Below, one piece after another: positions 41,663 through 50,449 of a stretch of 64,000 bases of DNA. Where the stretch lies: NCBI RefSeq assembly GCF_014174495.1, contig NZ_JACJHR010000046.1, positions 1-64,000 of the forward strand, read 5' to 3'. The translations under genes were made by a program, and so were the position numbers. The notes below the pieces were generated by a model. It was not told the origin of the DNA, did not search any database, and was given only the letters and a program-made list of their open reading frames with translations. This DNA is from Amycolatopsis echigonensis. GTDB lineage: Bacteria; Actinomycetota; Actinomycetes; Mycobacteriales; Pseudonocardiaceae. How positions within the stretch are numbered: position 1 is the first letter of the stretch; every line of letters starts with the position of its first letter.

Positions 41663-44600
41663 TCAGCGGCGCAGATCCCGCAGCAGGCAGACCGTCGTAT
41701 GGTCCGGGCTCGTTCCCAATTCGCGCATCGCGTCCTCGCAACGGCGGTACGCGGCGAGCACGCCGTCGGGATCGCCGCTGGCGTCGGCCAGCCGCATGGC
41801 CAGACGCCACATCGACTCGCGGTAAGGGTCCGCCCGCAGAACCAGGTTCGACTCGATCGACGCGGTCTGGTGGTCCCCCCCGTTCAGAGCGAGTTCGGCG
41901 ACCGAGCATCGCACGTCGAGGACCGCCGAATCGAGGTCACGGCGTCGCTCCTCCGCCCAGGGGCTCTCGACGCCGGCCGCGAACAAGCCGCCTTCCGTCA
42001 TGGCGAGTGCCGACCTGAGAGCCTCGTATCGGGAGCGCGGCGGAAGGTCTGCGGCCTCGGCAACCGTGCGTTTGAACTGTGCCGATTCCGTCCGCACCCG
42101 CAACGTCGACGACAACCGGACCACGCCGTCCGCCACCACGACGCTGTCTTCGTCCGGCAGGACCTGCCTCAGCCAGCGCACCGCCTGCCGCAAATAGGAG
42201 GTCGCCGACTCGTCGCTGCGGCCGCCGAACAACGCCCTGAGAAGCTGTTCGCGGGTCGCGCTGTGGCCGGGACGGTGCGCCAGGAACGCCAACAGCTCGG
42301 CGCTTTTCTTGATCTGCGGCCTGACGACGCTGCCGTCCACCTTGATTTCGATCCCGCCGAACTCGGCGATGTCCACCGACGCGCCCACATAGCAGTTCAG
42401 CTCGACGTCGCGCGCGATCAACAAGCGGCCCAGCTGATGCCACGCCGACTCCGACGACCTCTCGGCGTCGAGACGCCGCGACAACGTCGCGGGGAACATC
42501 GCCATCGCGCCGAGCAACGAATGGTTGGAGCCCTGCACCCGCGCCGCCTGCAAAGCGACGTCCATCGCATCGTCCGCGGCGGTTTCGTTCCCCGCCCGCC
42601 ATTCGGCCTCGGCCAGGTACACCGCGGCCGCCGGCAGCATCAGCACCCGTTCGCTGTGCCGCATGCTCGCGACGGCATGCCGGAGGGTGACGACAGCTCG
42701 AGCGACGTCGTCCTGCAGCAGGTAGCTGAACCCGAGCCAGGTGTCGGCCTGCTCCACGATGAAGCCGTAGGCGCCGCCGACAGGATGCCGTCGGACCCCG
42801 AGCAGCACGGACTGAGCGGCAGCCGGATCCTTGTTCAGCAGCAGCTCCAGCTCGGCCTGAATGACGTAGCTGAAGGCTTCGAGCATCAAGCTTCCGCTGG
42901 CCCGGATCTGTTCGCGGCCGGTCAGGAGAAGGCGCCAAGCGTCCTCACGCCGGCCTTGTTCCCGGCACAGCTGGACGCTCAACACGGCGTTCAGCCAGGC
43001 GCCACCAGGCGAGCCGGACGCACGTTCCTGTTCGTACAGGGCCGCCGCCTGGCCGATCTGCCCCATCGCAAGCCGCGCGCCGAGCTGCCAAGGGCGCGCG
43101 GCGATCACCGCCCAGGGCGAAGCAGGTTCCTCGAGCAGAAGTGCGAGTCGGCCACGGTAATAGTGCGTTCGCATGATCAACGCATCGAGAGGCCCGCCGC
43201 TCAGCGGGATGTTGCGGTCACCGGCGACCGCGCCGGCCGCCCCCTCGTCGAGCATCGTCATGCAGTACCGAGCTGCGTCGACTTCGGGTCCCGGTTTCGC
43301 GACCTCCAGGACCTCCTGAATGTCGCTGGTCCGCCCCGCGTGGAAATAACACCATGCGAGCGCGGCGGCCATCCGGCTCGACGACCGGGCGAGCTCGTCC
43401 CGCAGCCCCTGCGCGGCCAGACGATCCGCCACGGCGAGACCGCCTCTGTAGTTCTCGGTCACGAGATCCATCATCAGCTCCGCTGCGGGGAGCGCGGTCG
43501 TCCCTTCGGTCTCCAATGCGCTGAACCGAGTCAGCCACCGCCTGGCGACGGCAAAGTCACCCCGGTCCATGACCGCCTCGATGGCATACTCCGCGTGCGT
43601 CAACGCTTCCTCGAGCAGCCCGGCTTTGAGAAGTTCCTCGGCAGCCTCTTCGTGGCGCTCTGCCACGGCGAGGATCGCCGCGTGCCTCCGGTAGATCTCC
43701 TGGACCTCCACGCTGCTGCGGCGCCCAAGCAGTTTGAGGAGGTACTCACGAAAACGCGGGTGGCACCGCAGCACGACCTCGTCCTCGTGCTCCCAGAGGG
43801 CCGGCAGGTGCGCGCTTTGCAGAGCGTGCAGGTGTCCCGCCGCGGAATGCAACCCGAGCGCGGTCGCCGCGTCCTCGGTGACCTCGTGCAGTACGGAGGT
43901 ACACACGAGGAAGTCTCGTTGTTCCGGCGTCAGCTGGTCCAGTATGTGCAGCGACAGGTACCCGTACAGCGGGTCAGCCTCGCCGCTGAGCCCTCTCGTG
44001 TGCGCTTGCGAGCGCCACGCCTCGAAGAGCACCCCGGCGACCCAGCCTCCGGTCACCTCGACGGCATGACGGACGTCGACTTCCCCCCGGCCGAGCAGGT
44101 TCAACGCCTCCGCCGCCTCCTCCGGCGTGAACGCGAGGGTGCGCTCGTCCAAGCCCAGCATCATCGTGTCCGGGAAGGACCGCAGCGGGAGCTCGCGGCG
44201 GCTCAGCAGAATCATGCGCGCGCCGACCGGGAGATACTGGGCGAATCTGCCGATCACGGCCAAGGCTTCGTCCGAGTCGATGATCCGTTCGACGTCGTCC
44301 AGAACGATCATGGTCGGCTTGCCGGCCATCGAGTCGGCGAGCAGGCCGGCCGCTTCCAGATGCGTCAGCCCGGCGAGCAGAGCGGCGCCGACGATGTCCG
44401 CCGGTGCGACCTCGGCAGCCGACAGCGCGGCTTGCAGATAGGTCAGCAACCGGCCAGGAGCGCCGTCTGTGTCGTCCACGGAGAGCCAGGCGACAGCGCC
44501 GTCGAAGCGATCGAGAGCGTGCCGAACAGCCGTGGTCTTCCCCGCTCCGGCCGTGGCGTACACGCACACGACCGGGTTGCGGTCGAGCAGCTCGAACAGC

Positions 44601-44764
44601 AATTCGTCGATACGCGGGCGGCGAACAGCCGATGCCTGCAGGATCGGCGGGGTTACCTTGCTCCGGATGACTCTCGGCGGCTGAGACGGGCGCAGGTCGC
44701 CCCTCGGCACAGTGCCCCCGTCCGCTGAGCGCACGGTGCCGCGCCGGTCCGACTTCGATGTCAT
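41663..44764 (-). CDS. Large ATPase-SARP transcriptional regulator (MalT/BTAD type)
   Basis: A 1033-residue regulator. Residues about 60-330 are a STAND-type ATPase: Walker A in ATAGAGKTT (70-78), Walker B in TMIVLDDVE, then LLSRRELP. Residues about 340-790 are TPR-like helical repeats. Residues about 795-1033 are a winged-helix plus bacterial transcriptional activation domain (AELLAFLAHRPGHSATREQLLRALFG, later ESMWRLAMRLADASGDPDGVLAAYRRCEDAM). Unlike MalT, the DNA-binding domain is SARP-like and C-terminal. It sits inside the monooxygenase cluster and follows a terminator, so it is likely the cluster's activator. Confidence 0.82.
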   Translation of the reverse strand: MTSKSDRRGTVRSADGGTVPRGDLRPSQPPRVIRSKVTPPILQASAVRRPRIDELLFELLDRNPVVCVYATAGAGKTTAVRHALDRFDGAVAWLSVDDTDGAPGRLLTYLQAALSAAEVAPADIVGAALLAGLTHLEAAGLLADSMAGKPTMIVLDDVERIIDSDEALAVIGRFAQYLPVGARMILLSRRELPLRSFPDTMMLGLDERTLAFTPEEAAEALNLLGRGEVDVRHAVEVTGGWVAGVLFEAWRSQAHTRGLSGEADPLYGYLSLHILDQLTPEQRDFLVCTSVLHEVTEDAATALGLHSAAGHLHALQSAHLPALWEHEDEVVLRCHPRFREYLLKLLGRRSSVEVQEIYRRHAAILAVAERHEEAAEELLKAGLLEEALTHAEYAIEAVMDRGDFAVARRWLTRFSALETEGTTALPAAELMMDLVTENYRGGLAVADRLAAQGLRDELARSSSRMAAALAWCYFHAGRTSDIQEVLEVAKPGPEVDAARYCMTMLDEGAAGAVAGDRNIPLSGGPLDALIMRTHYYRGRLALLLEEPASPWAVIAARPWQLGARLAMGQIGQAAALYEQERASGSPGGAWLNAVLSVQLCREQGRREDAWRLLLTGREQIRASGSLMLEAFSYVIQAELELLLNKDPAAAQSVLLGVRRHPVGGAYGFIVEQADTWLGFSYLLQDDVARAVVTLRHAVASMRHSERVLMLPAAAVYLAEAEWRAGNETAADDAMDVALQAARVQGSNHSLLGAMAMFPATLSRRLDAERSSESAWHQLGRLLIARDVELNCYVGASVDIAEFGGIEIKVDGSVVRPQIKKSAELLAFLAHRPGHSATREQLLRALFGGRSDESATSYLRQAVRWLRQVLPDEDSVVVADGVVRLSSTLRVRTESAQFKRTVAEAADLPPRSRYEALRSALAMTEGGLFAAGVESPWAEERRRDLDSAVLDVRCSVAELALNGGDHQTASIESNLVLRADPYRESMWRLAMRLADASGDPDGVLAAYRRCEDAMRELGTSPDHTTVCLLRDLRR

Positions 44765-44831
44765 CGCTCACCCCGTCGCGGTCGCTTCATTCTATGGTGC
44801 CGAACCAGGCGCGCCTGCCCGGAAACGGGTG

Positions 44832-44862
44832 GGTCCGGGACCGCCGCAGACGGTCCCGGACC
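44832..44862 (-). terminator. Hairpin terminator between NADP-binding gene and regulator
   Basis: Perfect 12-bp stem GGTCCGGGACCG (44832-44843) with complement at 44851-44862 and a 7-nt loop, 28 nt after the stop of the gene at 44890 on the minus strand. It ends the monooxygenase transcript before the regulator gene. Confidence 0.7.
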
Positions 44863-44889
44863 TCCCATTCTTCGCGAAATACCGACCGA

Positions 44890-45570
44890 TCAGGAGGCGG
44901 CAACCACTGCGGGGAAGGACAACGACTGCCCAGGCAGGAACTTCATCCCGGCCGCGAACTCGAGGCCGTAGCGCCCCTGCAGCTCGACGAGCAGCAACGC
45001 CATCCGCTCCAGCGTCCCGGCGTTGCCGAGCCCACCGGCGTCGATCGGACGCAGCCCCGCTGAACCGATCAACTTCGCAACCTGGGCCTTCTCCGAGTCG
45101 TGGTCGGAAGCGAGGAAGACATCCACCTCGGTTCCGCTGAACGACTTGCCCTGCAGCGTCGGCGCCAGGGTCGTGTTGAACGCCTTCACCAGGGCGGATC
45201 CGTCGAGACGACGCTGCAGCTCCAGGCCCGCGCTGTTGCCGTGGTCGGTGATCAAGCCGTCGAACGTCGCATTGAACGGATTCGAGATGTCCACGACGAT
45301 CTTGCCGCGCAGCACGTCACTGAGCGCCACGGCGATCCTGGCGGACACCGCGTACCAGGTGGCGAGCACGACGACGTCGGTTCCTCGGGCGGCGGCCTCG
45401 GCCGTGGGAACAGCACTGACCTTGCCCGGCCCGCGCGAAGCCAGCTCCTGTGCCGCGGCCTCGGACTTCCGAGGGTCCGAACCCGCGACGTACACGTCGT
45501 GTCCGCCGTCTGCGAAAAGGCCGGCGATCGCCTTGCCCATGCTGCCGGTCCCGATAATGCCGATACTCAC
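44890..45570 (-). CDS. NADPH-dependent F420 reductase-like NADP-binding protein
   Basis: A 226-residue Rossmann protein with GIIGTGSMGKAIAGLFADGGHDV at the N-terminus, VVVLATWYAV, VVDISNPF and VKAFNTTLAP, as in F420:NADP oxidoreductases and related dinucleotide-binding proteins. It could move hydride between NADPH and a deazaflavin or reduce a pathway intermediate. GTG 45570 was chosen to keep GIIGTG near the N-terminus; an ATG 18 codons upstream is the alternative. It follows the monooxygenase gene by 73 nt and ends at a terminator. Confidence 0.78.
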   Translation of the reverse strand: MSIGIIGTGSMGKAIAGLFADGGHDVYVAGSDPRKSEAAAQELASRGPGKVSAVPTAEAAARGTDVVVLATWYAVSARIAVALSDVLRGKIVVDISNPFNATFDGLITDHGNSAGLELQRRLDGSALVKAFNTTLAPTLQGKSFSGTEVDVFLASDHDSEKAQVAKLIGSAGLRPIDAGGLGNAGTLERMALLLVELQGRYGLEFAAGMKFLPGQSLSFPAVVAAS

Positions 45571-45643
45571 TGCCGGTTCTCGCTTTCTTCGTGTTGACCC
45601 TGTCCAGAGTCGGGGAATCTTCATGATGTTGACGCCAGCCCGG

Positions 45644-47233
45644 TCAGGCCTCGCCGATCTGCTTCCACGCCGGCCATGCCGGATCGGTCCAGCCGTCGAG
45701 GTCGTACTCGCTCATGCACTGGTCGACCATCGACCGGAAGTACGCGTTGCTGCCGACCGCCTCGCCGGTGTGGAACGTCTCCACGCGGTTTCCCTCGTAA
45801 CTCCCGGAGAAGTTCCGCTCGTGCACCTCGGCTCGACCGCCGAACTCGGTAGCGAACTCGTCCCACACCAGGCGGATGAGCTTGACCCGTTGTTCGGCGG
45901 AGATCTCCGCCCCGTTCCAGTACTTGTCCAGCCAATGGCGGGTAGCCGGGTTCTTGAAGTCCTTCGCAGAGGAAGGAATCTGAATGAAACCGCCCGCCAT
46001 CACGTTATGGAAGATCGTTCGGATGCGCGAGAACATGTCGCCGTAGATGTTTCGCCATTGCAGCGCGTAATGGACGTTCGGATGCACGTACGGCCCGCCG
46101 CCCACGGCCGGATTCGGCTCGGCCGCCATCGCCGTCGCCAGCGCCCAGAGATTGTGCCGCATCCCCAGGACCTCGCCGATCTGCGCCTGCACGCCCCGGA
46201 ACGCCGACACCTTGTTCATCTCGGTCACCTTGAGCAGAAGACCGCACAGGAAGTCGAGTTTCACCGCCGTGCGCGTACAGGCGTGGAAGATGAACCGCTG
46301 GGCGAAACCGCGCGGGAACAACCCGTTGACGACCTCCGGGTTGCGATAGACCGTGACGTTCTCCCATGGAATGAACACGTCGTCAAGAATCACCGAGTAG
46401 TCGGACTCGTCGAACCTGCTCGAGAGCGGGTAGTCGAACGGCGTTCCGATCTTCTTCGCCATGTACTCGTAGGAATAGCGCCCGATCAACTTCACGCCCG
46501 GGGCGTCGAACGGGACGAAGAACCCGAGTGCGAAATCCTTGTCGTCGACGCCGAGCCCGGCCGCGGGGACATACTGGCTGACGTAGGTGACCTGGCTGAA
46601 CGCGGCTCCGGTAGAGATCATCCGCGCACCGCGGACCACGATTCCGTCATCTCGTTCCTTGACGACGTGCATGTACGTGTCGCGCTGGTCGGCGATCGAC
46701 CGCGTCCGGTCCGAAGAGGGGTTGAGCAGGCTCAGGTTCACGAACATCACGTCGTCCGTGGTCTTCTCGTACCACTTCCGCACATTGCCCGCGAAATCCC
46801 CGTAGAAGTCCGCGTCGGCGGCCAGCGCCGCGACGAGGCCCGCCTTGTAGTCCGGCCCACGAGACAGACTTCCGTAGCTCATCCGAGCCCACTCCGCGAT
46901 GGCGTCCCGCGACTCGAAGAGGTCCTCCGAGGATGTCGCCATCTTGTAGAACTTGTGCGAACGCGTACCGCGCTCGGTCACGAAAGTCAGCTTGTCCTGC
47001 TTGGCAGGGTCATGCAACGCGTCGTACATCCGGGCCACGGAGTGGGCCGTCGTGGTGAACGCCGGGTGGGTCGTGACGTCATCGACCTGCTCACCCTCGA
47101 AGTAGAAGACGCGCCCATCTCGCAGGGTCTCCAGGTACTCGGCACCGGTCGGCGGCGGCTTCACACCGTTGGGCGAAGGCGTCGTCGCTGCTGGCGCCGA
47201 CGCTTCACCGGCACGGTCCTCGGTCGTAGTCAT
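45644..47233 (-). CDS. HpaB-family FADH2-dependent monooxygenase, probable phenol-type hydroxylase
   Basis: A 529-residue oxygenase of the 4-hydroxyphenylacetate 3-hydroxylase family, an acyl-CoA-dehydrogenase-fold enzyme using free reduced FAD. Segments GAEYLETLRDGRVFYFEGE, HVVKERDDGIVVRGARMIST, FIPWENVTVYRN and the late CTRTAVKLDFLCGLLLKVTE are characteristic. GGAGG stands 9 nt before the ATG. Relatives ortho-hydroxylate phenol, nitrophenols or 4-hydroxyphenylacetate. With catABC 7 kb away, phenol to catechol is a reasonable proposal, as in rhodococcal PheA1A2, but it is not proven by sequence. Confidence 0.83.
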   Translation of the reverse strand: MTTTEDRAGEASAPAATTPSPNGVKPPPTGAEYLETLRDGRVFYFEGEQVDDVTTHPAFTTTAHSVARMYDALHDPAKQDKLTFVTERGTRSHKFYKMATSSEDLFESRDAIAEWARMSYGSLSRGPDYKAGLVAALAADADFYGDFAGNVRKWYEKTTDDVMFVNLSLLNPSSDRTRSIADQRDTYMHVVKERDDGIVVRGARMISTGAAFSQVTYVSQYVPAAGLGVDDKDFALGFFVPFDAPGVKLIGRYSYEYMAKKIGTPFDYPLSSRFDESDYSVILDDVFIPWENVTVYRNPEVVNGLFPRGFAQRFIFHACTRTAVKLDFLCGLLLKVTEMNKVSAFRGVQAQIGEVLGMRHNLWALATAMAAEPNPAVGGGPYVHPNVHYALQWRNIYGDMFSRIRTIFHNVMAGGFIQIPSSAKDFKNPATRHWLDKYWNGAEISAEQRVKLIRLVWDEFATEFGGRAEVHERNFSGSYEGNRVETFHTGEAVGSNAYFRSMVDQCMSEYDLDGWTDPAWPAWKQIGEA

Positions 47234-47710
47234 GTGCTGTTGCCTCCAAGATCCACCACGTCTCCCTTGACGAAGCTCGTCGACGCAGAGTCTTCAAGCG
47301 GCGTAAATGAAGGCGAAAAGTAAGCCCTCGCCTGCAGCGCACCGGCCATTTCGGCCAGGTTTCGCCGGCCCGGGTTTGCTCCTCAGCGATCAAGCGGCAC
47401 GCCAGAGCAGCGGACGTTTCGATGCCGCCAGGGGCCGATCTGGGGACGGGTGCCGCACTGGAGACAAGGAGGTCTCGCGATGCGCGGTCCGAGCGAGCCG
47501 CGGCGGGTGCAAACATGCCCTTCCGAGGCGGGCGCGTCGAAGTCGGTTGTCGATGCGGGGCACCAGCGGTGCGCGGCGGCAGCGGCGGCAGCGGAGTTCC
47601 CGCGCAGTGAAGCCTCGCCGCTTGTCAATTCCGCCTGACGCCGAGACGTATCGAATCTGCGCCACCTCGTCCTCGAACCGACGCTGCGTTGATCTGCCCA
47701 GGAGGCAGCC
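47234..47710. other. Divergent promoter region of monooxygenase and FAD-synthetase genes
   Basis: 477 nt without a supportable gene. It must hold promoters for the minus-strand monooxygenase gene and the plus-strand RibF-like gene, and is the likely target of the ATPase-SARP regulator. I see no clear -35/-10 pair or direct-repeat heptamers of the kind SARPs bind, so positions are left open. Confidence 0.45.
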
Positions 47711-48574
47711 GTGCCGATCAAAGCTCGCCCAAGAGACAGCCGTCCGGCCCGCGCGGAGGCGTGGCCGGGTCCCGCACAGTCCAGCCCGACCTGGATCGGT
47801 CTGGACTCCGTCCCCGAAGATTGCGGCCCGACCGTCGTCACCATGGGCGTGTTCGACGGTGTCCACCGAGGTCATGCCCGGCTGATCGAGCGGGCGGTCA
47901 GCCTGGGACGGCAGAGCGGGCTGCCGGTAGTCCTCACGACGTTCGATCCGCATCCGGCATCAGTCGTCGGGCAGCGGCGGGACACCTCGCTGCTCACGAC
48001 CCTGGAACGCCGGGCAGCGCTGGCGACCGACCTGGGGTGTGCGGCTGTCCTGGTCCTCCCGTTCGACCAGGTCATGGCACAGACCTCGCCCGAAGATTTC
48101 GCCGCGGCTGTATTCGACAAGGCCCTGTCGGCGCGCGCCGTCCTCGTCGGTGCCCGCTTTCGCTTCGGACACCGAGGGGCAGGAGACATCGCGCGGCTCA
48201 AAGACCTCGGCGCCTGTCACGGCTTCGCAGCGCACGAGGTCGAGCTGCGCCCGGGCTGCTCGTCGACACGGGTCCGGGAACTCCTCGGCAAGGGCGACGT
48301 ACGCGGCGCAGCACGGGTTCTCGGCCGCCCCCACCGCGCGAGTGTGTGCGGCAAGCCTGAATGTCGCTGTGCCCCGGAGAAACTGCCAGCACCCGGCACC
48401 TACGTCGTCGATGTCAACGGCGTGCGCAGGGGCACCGCGACGATCGGTAAAGAGGGAGGAATCTCCCTGGACGGTCGTACGGCCGTGGCCATCCCGACAA
48501 CGGTCGACTTCATTTCCCGCGCTGATCCGGGAAGGGATCGCGCGGCGGTTCCGGACCTGAGCGCGATCGCCTGA
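47711..48574 (+). CDS. RibF-like protein with FAD synthetase domain but no recognisable riboflavin kinase domain
   Basis: A 287-residue protein. Residues about 40-205 are an intact FMN adenylyltransferase: VVTMGVFDGVHRGHARLI (HxGH), TTFDPHP, ARFRFGHRGAGD and SSTRVRELLGKGDVRGAARVLGRPH. Bifunctional RibF continues with a riboflavin kinase domain carrying GR.LGFPTAN; that is absent, replaced by ASVCGKPECRCAPEKLPAPG and a short beta-like tail. It should make FAD from FMN. GTG start with AGGAGG 5 nt upstream. Divergent from an FAD-dependent monooxygenase, it probably boosts FAD supply. Confidence 0.75.
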   Translation: MPIKARPRDSRPARAEAWPGPAQSSPTWIGLDSVPEDCGPTVVTMGVFDGVHRGHARLIERAVSLGRQSGLPVVLTTFDPHPASVVGQRRDTSLLTTLERRAALATDLGCAAVLVLPFDQVMAQTSPEDFAAAVFDKALSARAVLVGARFRFGHRGAGDIARLKDLGACHGFAAHEVELRPGCSSTRVRELLGKGDVRGAARVLGRPHRASVCGKPECRCAPEKLPAPGTYVVDVNGVRRGTATIGKEGGISLDGRTAVAIPTTVDFISRADPGRDRAAVPDLSAIA

Positions 48575-48780
48575 CCTGCTCGTAGATTTCGGGCCGTGGC
48601 AGATCCGTCGGGAAACGACGCCACAGGTTCTCTGTCGACGGTAGGTTTCAGCGGATGTTCGACGTGGTGCGCTCCAGCCACGGCATCGACGACTGCCCGG
48701 AACTCGCCCAGCGGCTGTCGATCGATTCCTCGATCGCGCGTGCGCACCAGCACACCGCGGGCGGGGCACCCGCGATCCTT
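48571..48780 (+). pseudogene. IS5-family transposase remnant
   Basis: Two plus-strand frames give DLLVDFGPWQ and then HRFSVDGRFQRMFDVV...RLSIDSSIARAHQHTAGG. FGPWQ and the first catalytic Asp in the IDSS/T-xxRAHQHxAGA block are hallmarks of IS5-type (IS1647/ISL-like) transposases of actinomycetes. There is a frameshift near 48625 and both ends are missing, so only about 65 codons of an original of about 270 remain. No terminal repeats seen. Confidence 0.75.
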
Positions 48781-48805
48781 GATCCGGCAGGTTCTGCCGG
48801 GCCGG

Positions 48806-50341
48806 TCACAACGAGAGTCGGGGGCGGGCCGACGGCCCGCCGGTGTCGGCCCGACCGCCGAGGTAGAGCCGAGCCGCGAGGTGCACCCCGACCGCTCGCG
48901 GCGTGCCGGTCGGGTCGCCGCCGAGAGCTGAGAAAGCCCTTGCCAACCTCTGGTAGAGCGCTTGTCGCTGCAGATTGAGCCGGCGAGCGGTCTCCGTCTT
49001 CTGGCAGCCGGCGGCGAAGTAGGTCGCGAGTGTCTCGAGCAGGACCGCGGCGCGCGGCGCGCCCAGCGCGAGGACCGGGCCGAGGTGGTCCTCGATGAAA
49101 TCGCCGAGCACCGACGCGGATCCGATGCGGTGCGCCAGCAGCTCGACTCCGATCGCCGCCGTGTCCAGAACCCGTTGCGGCCACAGTAATTCGTCGGCGA
49201 TTTCCACGCTGCGCTCGGCCTCGGCGAGCGTGTGCGGGAATCGGGCTGCCGCACGGGCGGAGGGGCCGACGCCGACCCGGAGCCGCCCGAGCCGGCCGGT
49301 GCCGGTCAGGTCGGCGATGAGCGCCCGGCGCTGCGTCTCCGCGGACGCGGTCGGTAGCACGACGAGACCGGACAACGTCCCGTCCTCCACAGTCGCCAGC
49401 ACCTGCCGGCCGTGCTGGCGCAGGACGGAGTCGAGCGCGCCGAGCGCGGGCAGATCGCCGTCGCCGGTCGCCGAGACCCCCACCGCACACGATGTTTCCG
49501 GAACCCCGGCAGCATGCGCGAGTACAGCGATGTGCTCCGGCCTCGTATCGGCTGCGCGCACCGAGCGCAGGAGTTCGCGAACAGCGCGGTCTTCCGCGGT
49601 CACCGCACCGGATCGGGCCAGTGCCAGCGCCAGGATCTGCGGCGCCCGCTCGAGGGCCGCGCGGACGACGACCGGGTCGGTCTCGGCGTCCGGAACCACG
49701 ACCAGCCGGGCGACGCTCATCCCGTGCACGGAGATCGGGACCTCCGATGCCGCATCGGCGTCGGCGCGGTACCCGGACGGGCCGGTTGTCGAGCCCAGGG
49801 TCCGGCCGGCCAGGTCGAGCAGGCTGATCTCGCAGGCAGTGGCGTCGCCGAGCGCGGCCATCAGTTCCCGCGGCCCGCCCCCATCCGCCAGCACCTGGGA
49901 CAACAGATGGGAGAGGGCATCGGCTGCCCGCAATCCGCGCACCGATTCGTTGACCAGCATGCCGTTGATCTCTTCGGTGACGCCGACGAACGGCACCACC
50001 TGGCGCAGTTCGATCACCGGCAGCCCCAAGGCGGCGGCCTCGTGGAGCAGTTCCTCAGGTATGGCCGGCAACTCGGCACCGGTTTCGATGGCAAGCCCGG
50101 CGATGCCGCGCGCGGCGAGCTCCCGCGCGTAACGGCGCCGGCCGTCTCCGTCCGCTGCGGCGAGGACCACGCCGCCGGTCAACAGCAATTCGCCGCCGCG
50201 CAGCAGGTGGGCGATCTCCAGGACCTCGCTGGAGTGCACCCAGCGAACGGGCCGGTCGAGCGCGTCCTGGCCGGCGCGGACGACCGGTGTCGCTCGGGAC
50301 AGGGCCGGGCTCGACAACACCTCCCGCAGCGAGAGCGTCAT
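48806..50341 (-). CDS. PucR-family transcriptional regulator of the creatinase cluster
   Basis: A 511-residue PucR protein: N-terminal purine-catabolism domain (SLREVLSSPALSRATPVVRAG, VRWVHSSEVLEIAHLLRGGELLLTGG), middle GGDEF-like region, and C-terminal helix-turn-helix (LLETLATYFAAGCQKTETARRLNLQRQALYQRLARA). AAGGAG lies before the ATG. It is divergent from the NCS1 permease with a 108-nt gap containing a near-palindrome, so it likely controls the permease-deacetylase-creatinase operon. PucR proteins commonly respond to nitrogen-rich heterocycles and their products. Confidence 0.85.
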   Translation of the reverse strand: MTLSLREVLSSPALSRATPVVRAGQDALDRPVRWVHSSEVLEIAHLLRGGELLLTGGVVLAAADGDGRRRYARELAARGIAGLAIETGAELPAIPEELLHEAAALGLPVIELRQVVPFVGVTEEINGMLVNESVRGLRAADALSHLLSQVLADGGGPRELMAALGDATACEISLLDLAGRTLGSTTGPSGYRADADAASEVPISVHGMSVARLVVVPDAETDPVVVRAALERAPQILALALARSGAVTAEDRAVRELLRSVRAADTRPEHIAVLAHAAGVPETSCAVGVSATGDGDLPALGALDSVLRQHGRQVLATVEDGTLSGLVVLPTASAETQRRALIADLTGTGRLGRLRVGVGPSARAAARFPHTLAEAERSVEIADELLWPQRVLDTAAIGVELLAHRIGSASVLGDFIEDHLGPVLALGAPRAAVLLETLATYFAAGCQKTETARRLNLQRQALYQRLARAFSALGGDPTGTPRAVGVHLAARLYLGGRADTGGPSARPRLSL

Positions 50342-50394
50342 TCTGTCACTCCTTAACGGTCGAACTGCTTACACAATGACCATAGACCGCGACG

Positions 50395-50408
50395 GTGACC
50401 CGGATCAC
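50395..50408. promoter_or_regulatory. Near-palindrome in the PucR/permease divergent region
   Basis: GTGACCCGGATCAC matches its own reverse complement at 12 of 14 positions, 42 nt before the permease start and 54 nt from the PucR start. Candidate operator; weak evidence. Confidence 0.4.
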
Positions 50409-50449
50409 TCTGTCTTCCGAGGGACCGGCAGTCCACTGGAGGCGATCAG

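Noticed and set aside
41075..44728. A plus-strand open frame of more than 1200 codons
   Set aside because: It is exactly antisense to the ATPase-SARP gene, whose motifs are clear; the antisense product is His/Arg/Gly-rich with no motif, as expected from GC-skewed codons.
42000..44764. An antibiotic biosynthetic cluster, suggested by the SARP domain
   Set aside because: No polyketide, peptide synthetase or tailoring genes accompany it; neighbours are degradative.
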